Assembly: GCA_029555925.1 (NCBI GenBank)
Contig: JAKPQU010000160.1
Location: 1-15,247 of the forward strand
Origin: Bacillota bacterium
GTDB taxonomy: Bacteria > Eremiobacterota > SpSt-956 > JAKJGF01
DNA: 15,247 nucleotides
Reading direction: 5' to 3'
The stretch's first letter is position 1. Each line of letters opens with the position of its first letter. A model generated the notes under the pieces. It was given only the letters and a program-made list of their open reading frames with translations. It made no database searches and was not told the origin of the DNA. Below are positions 7,294-13,174 of the stretch, one piece after another. Position numbers and translations under genes: made by a program.

Positions 7294-8190
7294 ATGAAAA
7301 AATTTTTAATTATATTCTTTCTTTTACTGTCTTTAAATGCCATGGCGCAGGAAATACCATCTTCTGTAAATAACCATGGAGAAATGGTTCTTATTCCTGA
7401 AGGAGAATTTATGATGGGAACAGATCAGAACCAGATACAAAGCACTATAGGGCTTCTGGGAGGATGTGAGGAATGGTATATACTGGAATATCCGAAACAT
7501 AAAGTAAACCTTCCGTCCTATTATATAGATAAATATGAAGTGACAAATAAGGATTACTGTGAATTTCTGAATAAAGCAGGTAACCAGGAAGAGGAAAAAG
7601 GTGTTTTTTATATTAAAATAACTTCCAGTAACTGCCTTTTATATCAGGATCAAAAAGGAATTTTCAGACCAAAAAAAGGTTATGAAAACTATCCGGTTAT
7701 CCTGGTTTCCTGGTACGGAGCAAAGGCCTACGCAAAATGGTCAGGGAAAAGGCTTCCTACAGAAGCAGAATGGGAAAAAGCCGCAAGAGGAACAAAAGGA
7801 TGGTTCTGGCCATGGGGGAATTCCTGGGATAAAGATAAATGTAATAACTGGAAAATGAAAAAGAAAAATCTGATCAAACTTATGCCTGATATTTATGACG
7901 GTAGAGGGCCTTTACCGGTAGGAACATTTCCCGAAGGTGCAAGTTCTTACGGCGTAATGGATATGTCTGGTAATGTAGCTGAATGGTGTGCCGATTGGTA
8001 CGGAGTCTATCCCGGTTATCCCTATTATGCAGGAGATAATTATTATGAATTTACCCATAAAGTGACAAGAGGAGGTTCATGGGGTATAGATATGCCGGGA
8101 GGTCTTCGCTGCGCCACAAGAAGTATCCACAGATCCTATGCGTCTGACCCTTATACAGGATTCAGATGCTCTATGGATATAAAAAATTAA
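7294..8190 (+). CDS. Exported SUMF1/PvdO-fold (FGE-sulfatase domain) protein
   Basis: The 298-residue protein has a clear Sec signal peptide (MKKFLIIFFLLLSLNAMA, cleavage near A18) and then one FGE-sulfatase domain (PF03781 type). Hallmarks in order: MVLIPEGEFMMG, DKYEVTNKDYCEFLN, PVILVSWYGAKAYAKWSGKR, LPTEAEWEKAARG, GNVAEWCADWYG, RGGSWG and a final TGFRC. The paired Cys that bind copper in true formylglycine-generating enzymes sit between the GGS and the RCAxR motif; here that stretch (GIDMPGG) has none. It is therefore unlikely to make formylglycine and is more like PvdO/EgtB-type or substrate-binding members. AGGAG (7283-7287) lies in the end of the MFS gene, so the gene is probably co-translated. 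It acts outside the cytoplasmic membrane, unlike its MBL partner. Confidence 0.88.
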   Translation: MKKFLIIFFLLLSLNAMAQEIPSSVNNHGEMVLIPEGEFMMGTDQNQIQSTIGLLGGCEEWYILEYPKHKVNLPSYYIDKYEVTNKDYCEFLNKAGNQEEEKGVFYIKITSSNCLLYQDQKGIFRPKKGYENYPVILVSWYGAKAYAKWSGKRLPTEAEWEKAARGTKGWFWPWGNSWDKDKCNNWKMKKKNLIKLMPDIYDGRGPLPVGTFPEGASSYGVMDMSGNVAEWCADWYGVYPGYPYYAGDNYYEFTHKVTRGGSWGIDMPGGLRCATRSIHRSYASDPYTGFRCSMDIKN

Positions 8191-8242
8191 CATAATGTTA
8201 ACATAAGGTTCTTGTATGGATATAGAGTAAGGATTTATAATG

Positions 8243-8330
8243 GTGAGTGGTGAGTGGTGAAAAGTGAAACTTACCCGTGACGCGTTACGCGTTACGCGTC
8301 ACGATTATGGTGAGTCGTGAAAAGTGAATT
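8243..8330 (+). repeat. Heptad repeat cluster with palindromic core
   Basis: Head-to-tail heptads fill the gap: GTGAGTG GTGAGTG GTGAAAA GTGAAAC, six spacer bases, GTGACGC GTTACGC GTTACGC GTCACGA, five bases, GTGAGTC GTGAAAA GTGAATT. The core has perfect 10-bp arms CGTGACGCGT (8276-8285) and ACGCGTCACG (8294-8303) with an 8-nt loop. It fills most of the gap before the metalloprotease gene and ends 11 bp before its SD. Confidence 0.8.
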
Positions 8331-8353
8331 ATATATCATCCGGGAGGATTGTT

Positions 8354-10168
8354 ATGATAATCAATAAAACACCGGTCCAAACAGGCAATAAACTTATATC
8401 ATTACCAAAAACAGAAAAAGAAGAACGTAAGGATAAGGTAACACTCAGCTCTTCAGGAGAAGGTCAGACGAATGAGAGCAATATAGCCAGACAACAGAGC
8501 ATATTCCTGAAAGGGAAAGAGGCTTTTATGAAAGGTGCTGTTCAGACATCGAAATATCTGGACAACCATTCTGTATTAAAGGATTCCGTTGATACAGGGG
8601 TAAAATTTTTCAAAACAATAAAAGCATTTCCAAGTTTTATATATCCGAGTTTGATAAATATGAGTGCTGAAGAACAGGCTATGGTTATCTCTACACTGGA
8701 TAAACTTCCCTTAAAAGATATAAATGCAGTCAAAAGTATAAACATGGATCAGGTTCTTCCTGATGCTGCAGGCCTGGCTTATCCTGTTCCTTCTTCCCCT
8801 TTTATAAGGCTTTCCAGAGAGCAAATGAATATTTCAGAAAACTGGGCAAAGTTTGTTACAACCCATGAAGTCGGCCATACCAGAGATTTCGAAACAGCCC
8901 TTTTCGGACTTTTCGGGAAGGAGAGCAGTAAAGGACCATGGGGGAAACCTCCTTATATAAGTGATTATGCTTCTACTGAAAAAGTAGAAGATTTTGCCGA
9001 AAGTTTCGCCACTTATTACAGAGATCCGGAAAAACTCAAAGCCCAGTGTCCTGAAAAATATGCAAGACTTCAGCAATTCGAAAAAAACAGTTTTTTTGAA
9101 AAACTTATAGATAATGAATCCTTCAGAGAAACAGGCAAATTTATGGGAGAAAATCTTCAGAAAGTTCCCTATCTTCAAAACGGACTGGCAATGATAAGTT
9201 ATATATCCGGTTTCCTACAGGCATACAAAGGCCTGGGAGAAATACGCAGAGGAGAAGAAACAGGGGACGCAAAATCAAAAATGGACGGAACCCTTGATTT
9301 TGCAGCAGGACTCTGTTTCGCAAGCAAGGTTTTCTGTATAGCAGGCATGGCCATTGACGGAACAAAAACTGAACTGGACAGAGCAATAAAAAATAAAGAA
9401 ATTACTGCAGAACAGGGCAATGCAGTAATAGAGCACACTGTAGGACTTATTGCAGGCCCTGTCGGTAAAGTCATTAACTGGGTTCTCTCAAAAATTCCTG
9501 GCAATGAATTTCATAAAATCGATAGCACCACAGTCGAAGGCCTGACAGATAATATTTCTGCAAAGAAGCTGGATGTATTGAATACGTTATCAGGGAAAGA
9601 ACTTACAGGGAAAGAAATGAAGAAGTTACTGGGTAAACTAGGTTTTGACGAAGAAGAAATCTCACAGATAAAGGATCGTTCCAGAACATATTCAGAGGTT
9701 AAGAATAGTGTAATTTATAAAATTACTGACAGTGTAATAGAAAATCTGCATAATATGATTCCAGAAGACAGACTGGATCTGCTTGCTTCATTCAGAGGCA
9801 GAGAATTTAACGGGAAAGAACTGGATAAAGCTCTGAAAGAATTAAATCTTACTCCTGACGCTCTGGAACTTGTTAAAATATTTTCCCGGACTTCAGATAC
9901 AAAACCTGAAGAGAGAAAAGAAACAGGCAGTCTCAAGAAATCGGCAGGTATAGCGATAGGAGCTGCAGCAGGCTCTACGGCAGGAGGCTTCATAGGGCCC
10001 TATCTGGGAGTTATGGGAGGTTTCGCCCTGGCTGGCCCAACAGGGGGAATTCTCGGCCTGATTGCAGGTGCCATAGCAGGTGTGGCTGCAGGAAGCCGTA
10101 TGGGCGGTAAACTCGGCAAAGCAGCCGGAGGCGCTCTGGATAAACTTCACGATAAAATATCAAATTAG
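8354..10168 (+). CDS. ATLF-like zinc metalloprotease with duplicated helical module and glycine zipper
   Basis: The start is ATG 8354 (604 residues) because GGGAGGA (8342-8348) sits 5 nt ahead; a GTG at 8324 lies inside the repeat cluster and is rejected. No signal peptide; residues 1-50 are polar and probably disordered. The catalytic core has HEVGH (171-175) and YASTEKVEDFAES (205-217). In anthrax lethal factor the third zinc ligand Glu735 lies 7 residues after the catalytic Tyr728 within a very similar sequence, which maps onto E212 and Y205 here. Residues 405-445 and 473-513 are a gapless 41-residue duplication (15 identities; both have LD..L...G.E..GKE). Residues ~530-597 form a glycine zipper (GIAIGAAAGSTAGG, then GGILGLIAGAIAGVAAG) able to insert in membranes. 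Protease activity is a strong inference; target and export route unknown. It stands alone, ending at a hairpin 13 bp after its stop. Confidence 0.82.
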   Translation: MIINKTPVQTGNKLISLPKTEKEERKDKVTLSSSGEGQTNESNIARQQSIFLKGKEAFMKGAVQTSKYLDNHSVLKDSVDTGVKFFKTIKAFPSFIYPSLINMSAEEQAMVISTLDKLPLKDINAVKSINMDQVLPDAAGLAYPVPSSPFIRLSREQMNISENWAKFVTTHEVGHTRDFETALFGLFGKESSKGPWGKPPYISDYASTEKVEDFAESFATYYRDPEKLKAQCPEKYARLQQFEKNSFFEKLIDNESFRETGKFMGENLQKVPYLQNGLAMISYISGFLQAYKGLGEIRRGEETGDAKSKMDGTLDFAAGLCFASKVFCIAGMAIDGTKTELDRAIKNKEITAEQGNAVIEHTVGLIAGPVGKVINWVLSKIPGNEFHKIDSTTVEGLTDNISAKKLDVLNTLSGKELTGKEMKKLLGKLGFDEEEISQIKDRSRTYSEVKNSVIYKITDSVIENLHNMIPEDRLDLLASFRGREFNGKELDKALKELNLTPDALELVKIFSRTSDTKPEERKETGSLKKSAGIAIGAAAGSTAGGFIGPYLGVMGGFALAGPTGGILGLIAGAIAGVAAGSRMGGKLGKAAGGALDKLHDKISN

Positions 10169-10180
10169 AATTTTCTCATC

Positions 10181-10205
10181 AGTGACCGGGTATTTCCCGG
10201 TCACT
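10181..10205 (+). terminator. Strong hairpin, probable terminator between convergent genes
   Basis: A perfect 10-bp stem AGTGACCGGG (10181-10190) and CCCGGTCACT (10196-10205) encloses the loop TATTT. It follows the metalloprotease stop by 12 bp. No U-tract follows directly on either strand, so it may be a Rho-independent-like or RNA-stabilising hairpin rather than a textbook terminator. Confidence 0.6.
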
Positions 10206-10253
10206 GCTGCAATCTTCGAAGAAAAATTTATTTAATATCTGCCTTTTCCCACC

Positions 10254-10295
10254 ATTACGTATTACGCATCACAACTCACGACTCACGACTCACCA
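10254..10295 (-). repeat. Heptad repeat array (six units)
   Basis: Six heptads run without a break: ATTACGT ATTACGC ATCACAA CTCACGA CTCACGA CTCACCA. On the complement this reads TGGTGAG TCGTGAG TCGTGAG, matching the GTGAGTN units at 8243-8330, including the flanking TATAATGG. It lies between the convergent metalloprotease and thymidylyltransferase genes. The rest of this intergenic gap, apart from the hairpin, shows nothing else. Confidence 0.75.
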
Positions 10296-10303
10296 TTATA
10301 GCC

Positions 10304-11380
10304 CTACACAACCTCGACCCTGCTCTGATCACCTATTAAAAATCTGTGGCTTCTCGGTCTGCCTGTGCATCTTATTATAGAAGCACCACGTCCCAGAAGA
10401 CTTCTTTCTATTCTTATATCTACATTTATAACCCTGCATTCCTCCATTAAGATACTGTATTCTATTTCACTGTTAGAGATTTCACAGTTATTATGGATGG
10501 AGGTATAAGGGCCGATATAACTGTCTTTTATGGAAATATTTTCTCCTATGATTACAGGGCCTCTGACTATACAGTTAATAACCTCTGTGTGTTTCCCTAT
10601 TATTACCTTGCCCGCTATATCAGAATCATTGATATATCCCTCAATCTTCCGGTGTTCCAGTTCAAAAGCTCTATCCAGGACAAGCCTGTTTGCTTCGAGC
10701 AGATCTTCCGGCTCCCCCGTATCTTTCCACCAGCCTGTTATTTCAGAATATCTCACAACTTTACCGTTATTTAAAAGGTACTGATGGGCATCAGATATTT
10801 CCAGCTCTCCCCTGGCACTCGGTTTTATATTATTTACTGCTTCAAATATAATATGTTTATATATATAAAGCCCTGTTACAGCATAATGACTTTTAGGTTT
10901 TACAGGTTTTTCTTCTATTGAGAGAATATTGCCGTCTTTAATCTCAGGGACGCCGAAACGCTGCGGGTCTCTTACCCTGGCAATCACTAACTGACAGTCA
11001 GGATTATGAGCCTCAAATTCTTCTATAAAACGTTTCACACCACCTACTACCATATTATCTCCCAGATAAAAAATAAAGTCATCTTTTCCTATAAAGGGCT
11101 CGGAAATTTTTACCACATGAGCAAGACCACGGGGTTCATCCTGTTCTATATAGGTTATATTTATACCCCATAATGAACCTTTACCGAGAGCAGAAATTAT
11201 TTCATTTTTTGTATCACTTCCGACTATTACTCCTACATCTTTTATACCTGCCTCTGCAACTGCTTCCAGGGCATAAAAAAGCATAGGCTTATTTGCAATA
11301 GGTATAAGGTGTTTATTATTCGTATGCGTTATGGGGCGAAGTCTTGTGCCGCGCCCACCGCTTGTAATGAGTGCTTTCAT
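10304..11380 (-). CDS. Glucose-1-phosphate thymidylyltransferase, long form (RmlA-like)
   Basis: The 358-residue cytosolic enzyme is expected to make dTDP-glucose (or a related NDP-sugar) from sugar-1-phosphate and dTTP, the first step of dTDP-deoxysugar pathways. The nucleotidyltransferase domain (1-~235) shows GGRGTRLRPIT (8-18), LGDN (107-110, D108 a Mg ligand), EEKP (156-159), GELEISDA (191-198) and WWKDTGE (217-223, D220). The C-terminal part (~250-350) has the hexapeptide-like turns of a left-handed beta-helix, which marks the long form (about 355 aa) rather than the 290-aa short RmlA. ATG 11380 has AGGAG 7 nt upstream; the TTG two codons earlier is too close to the SD to be used. No rmlB/C/D neighbours are present, so it is a stand-alone sugar-activation gene here. 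The exact sugar product cannot be proven from sequence. Confidence 0.9.
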   Translation of the reverse strand: MKALITSGGRGTRLRPITHTNNKHLIPIANKPMLFYALEAVAEAGIKDVGVIVGSDTKNEIISALGKGSLWGINITYIEQDEPRGLAHVVKISEPFIGKDDFIFYLGDNMVVGGVKRFIEEFEAHNPDCQLVIARVRDPQRFGVPEIKDGNILSIEEKPVKPKSHYAVTGLYIYKHIIFEAVNNIKPSARGELEISDAHQYLLNNGKVVRYSEITGWWKDTGEPEDLLEANRLVLDRAFELEHRKIEGYINDSDIAGKVIIGKHTEVINCIVRGPVIIGENISIKDSYIGPYTSIHNNCEISNSEIEYSILMEECRVINVDIRIERSLLGRGASIIRCTGRPRSHRFLIGDQSRVEVV

Positions 11381-11395
11381 AAACAATCTCCTTTT

Positions 11396-11615
11396 TTATT
11401 TCTGATGAAAATCTCCCGGTAGAATCTTTCCAATCAGCAATCCAACAAAACTAAAAATCATGTCCACTACAGCTTCATCTTTAATAGCAAGCAATTTTTC
11501 TATTTCCTGTTCTATATATATTGCCTGTTCAGGTGTATCAATATATGAAAGAACATCTATTTACTTACCGTATTATTTAGAAATTCTTCAAAAGAAAAAA
11601 ATTCCCTGTTAAGTT
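11396..11615 (-). pseudogene. Frameshifted C-terminal fragment of an unidentified gene
   Basis: On the minus strand, codons for NREFFSFEEFLNNTVSK run to a TAG at 11557-11559. A second frame then continues seamlessly as DVLSYIDTPEQAIYIEQEIE... to LLIGKILPGDFHQK and a stop at 11396-11398. Neither piece has its own start or SD, and together they read like one helical protein end with a frameshift near 11560. The upstream part is cut off near the IS605-type right end. I do not recognise the family. Confidence 0.4.
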
Positions 11616-11632
11616 ATCATTCTATCGCAAAA

Positions 11633-11700
11633 GTGACCGCTCCCACCGCTAAATCCTAACGATTATAGCGGGGGCTTCTAGAGCTTCCATGCTCAAGGAC
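11633..11700 (-). ncRNA. IS605-type right end / candidate omega-RNA 3' part
   Basis: Downstream of the tnpB stop, on the minus strand, CCCCCGCTA...TAGCGGTGGG can form a hairpin: TAGCGG (11666-11671) pairs with CCGCTA (11646-11651), extended by CCC/GGG across a one-base bulge. The sequence then ends in GCGGTCAC near 11633. TnpB omega-RNAs are known to be read from the tnpB 3' end and right end, with the guide lying just outside; here that would start with TTTTGCGATAG. The exact boundary is inferred. Confidence 0.45.
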
Positions 11701-11936
11701 TCCAGGCCCAAGTCCTTTATATATATAGCTGAATTATAGTCTCTTGGAATTACAAGATTACAAACAGGACAAATATGCGTCCTCATAGATAGACTCTTAT
11801 TTACCATATTTCCACAGCCGGAACATATCTGACTTGTGTATTTTGGGTTTACTGCTATTACTGTTTTACCTGCTATCAGGGCTTTATATTTCAGTATTTC
11901 AAAGAATTTTCCCCACGAAACATCAGAGATTGATTT
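11649..11936 (-). pseudogene. tnpB: TnpB (IS605/IS607-family RNA-guided nuclease), C-terminal relic
   Basis: Only the last ~96 residues of TnpB survive. SWGKFFEILKYKA is the usual stretch leading into the zinc finger, QICSGCG...HICPVC is the Cys4 zinc ribbon, and RDYNSAIYI carries the RuvC-III Asp (RDxN-A pattern). The RuvC-I and RuvC-II regions and the N-terminal RNA/DNA-binding parts are missing, so no nuclease can be made. The sequence stops matching TnpB exactly at the end of palindromic copy B (11936), whose ATG (11958-11960) and SD-like GAGGT add MDSYETNY in frame. A 103-residue chimera could thus still be translated. No tnpA is present. Confidence 0.85.
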
Positions 11937-12080
11937 ATAGTTAGTTTCATAACTATCCATAAATAATGACCTCGTAATGCGTAAAGCGTAATGCGTGATG
12001 CGCAGGGATTACACCCGTCACGCGTCACGCGTTACGCGTCACGACGACTTAAATTCTAATAAGTTATGAAATACACTATA
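11936..12080 (-). repeat. MITE-like palindromic heptad element, copy B (145 bp)
   Basis: Inverted copy of 4931-5068: the reverse complement matches it along its whole length with three substitutions and one additional GCGTGAC heptad (138 + 7 = 145 bp). Terminal repeats are intact (TATAGTTAGTTTCATAACT at the low end; CACTATA with TTATGAAATA at the high end). It lies between the tnpB relic and an unrelated reading frame. Confidence 0.85.
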
Positions 12081-12082
12081 TT

Positions 12083-12214
12083 ATGAGCTTTAATGTTCCT
12101 GTCAGAGAAGTTGTAACAGAAGGTACGGTAGAGCCAGGTGTTATTGTGCTTACAGAAGAGCCTCCTCCGCATCCGCAGAGGGAGATAAGTAATAAAGATA
12201 TGATTATTGCATAA
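12083..12214 (+). CDS. Orphan 43-codon frame, probably a gene fragment
   Basis: Directly after copy B, an open frame reads MSFNVPVREVVTEGTVEPG, then VIVLTEEPPPHPQREISN, and ends in DMIIA and a TAA. The composition (Val/Glu/Pro-rich, balanced codons) looks coding, but there is no SD, and the frame stays open back into the element to 12053. It is more likely the 3' end of a gene cut by copy B than an independent microprotein. I do not recognise it. The rest of the gap to 12376 holds only the promoter at 12309. Confidence 0.3.
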   Translation: MSFNVPVREVVTEGTVEPGVIVLTEEPPPHPQREISNKDMIIA

Positions 12215-12308
12215 GACCATTTTTTCATTGATAAGATTCCTCCTTGTTAGAAATTCCAACCTGTTATTTTTTATAAAATATCTGAAGAAATAAAAAAACG
12301 TACTTTTA

Positions 12309-12337
12309 TTGAATGATTGCCTTTTCTATGATATGAT
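12309..12337 (+). promoter_or_regulatory. Sigma-70-type promoter candidate for the PD-(D/E)XK-like gene
   Basis: TTGAAT (12309-12314) and TATGAT (12332-12337) are spaced by 17 nt. Initiation about 7 nt downstream would leave a leader of about 33 nt carrying AAGAGG (12363-12368), 8 nt before ATG 12377. Confidence 0.5.
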
Positions 12338-12376
12338 AATAATAAAAGAAATATTTCAAAACAAGAGGTTTTTCTT

Positions 12377-13126
12377 ATGCTCAACACTCTGAAAGTCTAT
12401 GAAGAATTGAACGAAAGTCTTGACAGTAAATCTGCCAGGAAGATAGCAGAACTTATGGGTAGAATCTATGAAGACCTGTTAAACACTGTCACAAAGACTG
12501 AATTCAATGAACTTAAAGAGATTGTAAGAGATCTTTCAGAAGCTCAGAAAAGAACGGAAATAAAAGTAGAAGAACTTGCCGAAGCTCAGAAAAGAACGGA
12601 AATAAAAGTAGAAGAACTTGTGGAAGCTCAGAAAAGAACGGAAGAAACCATGAAGGAACTTGCAGAGGCTCAGAAAAAATCCGAGGCAGCCATACAGTTT
12701 CTTACAAAAAGTGTTAAAACCATTCAGAAGGAAGTTGGAGGTCTGTCCAATACTGTCGGCTTTCATCTTGAAGACCTGGCTTATAAAGCACTCCCTGCTC
12801 TTTTATTGAGGGATCTCAATATAGAAGTTAAAGACCGATTAAAGAGAAAATTCTATACCTTTTTAGATGGCAGGGAAGAGGAGCTTAATATATACGGAAA
12901 AGGCATAAGAAATACTGACAGGAAAGAAGTTTATATCATAGGAGAAGGTAAAGCCCATCTCGGGAAAAAAGATATAGATGTTTTCCTTAAGAGACTGAAA
13001 AGACTGGAGCAAGAGCTGAAATCAGAAATAGTACCTTTAATGATAAGTTATTCCATAAGGCCTGAAGTTGAAAAACTTCTTCATGCACATAATATGACCT
13101 ATTATTTCTCCTATGATTTTTATTAG
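12377..13126 (+). CDS. Coiled-coil protein with PD-(D/E)XK-like C-terminal domain (DUF3782-type)
   Basis: The 249-residue protein begins with a short helical domain (1-52; EELNESLDSKSARKIAEL, VTKTEFNELKEIV). It continues as a coiled coil of four 14-residue repeats (55-110; EAQKRTEIKVEEL consensus) and ends in an alpha/beta domain (~125-249). The latter shows an acidic strand EEEL (167-170), then VYIIGEGK with E190 and K192, an E-x-K element of PD-(D/E)XK nuclease-like folds. This plan matches a common but uncharacterised prokaryotic group annotated DUF3782 or PD-(D/E)XK-like, often near mobile elements, as here. No signal peptide; presumably cytosolic. Promoter candidate at 12309-12337; AAGAGG 8 nt ahead of the ATG. 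Nuclease activity is an inference from fold-level motifs only. Confidence 0.7.
   Translation: MLNTLKVYEELNESLDSKSARKIAELMGRIYEDLLNTVTKTEFNELKEIVRDLSEAQKRTEIKVEELAEAQKRTEIKVEELVEAQKRTEETMKELAEAQKKSEAAIQFLTKSVKTIQKEVGGLSNTVGFHLEDLAYKALPALLLRDLNIEVKDRLKRKFYTFLDGREEELNIYGKGIRNTDRKEVYIIGEGKAHLGKKDIDVFLKRLKRLEQELKSEIVPLMISYSIRPEVEKLLHAHNMTYYFSYDFY
12539..12706 (+). repeat. In-frame 42-bp tandem repeat, four units
   Basis: Units at 12539, 12581, 12623 and 12665. Units 1 and 2 differ only in the last two bases, unit 3 shares the first half and is diverged after AACGGAA, and unit 4 is more diverged. The period of 42 bp equals 14 residues, two coiled-coil heptads, so gain or loss of a unit keeps the frame and the coil register. 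Confidence 0.9.
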
Positions 13127-13174
13127 TATTCCTCTGAAAATATTTCCACCGATTAAGTAAAGAAGGTTTAAATT

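Noticed and set aside
8276..8303. parS or another known ACGCGT operator
   Set aside because: The palindrome does not match the ParB parS consensus and the units recur as heptads at several loci; no partition genes nearby.
8324..8353. GTG start for the metalloprotease 10 codons upstream of 8354
   Set aside because: It begins inside the last heptad of the repeat cluster and has no SD, while ATG 8354 has GGGAGGA at 5-nt spacing.
11381..11386. TTG start for the thymidylyltransferase
   Set aside because: It lies one base after the AGGAG site, too close for initiation; ATG 11380 is well spaced and matches the family N-terminus.
12056..12259. Minus-strand 67-residue frame near copy B
   Set aside because: Runs through the element end, has no family resemblance and no in-context SD; not the missing TnpB N-terminus.
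12536..12766. Minus-strand frame across the coiled-coil repeat (Phe-rich)
   Set aside because: It is the antisense shadow of the 42-bp tandem repeat, without SD or recognisable domain.
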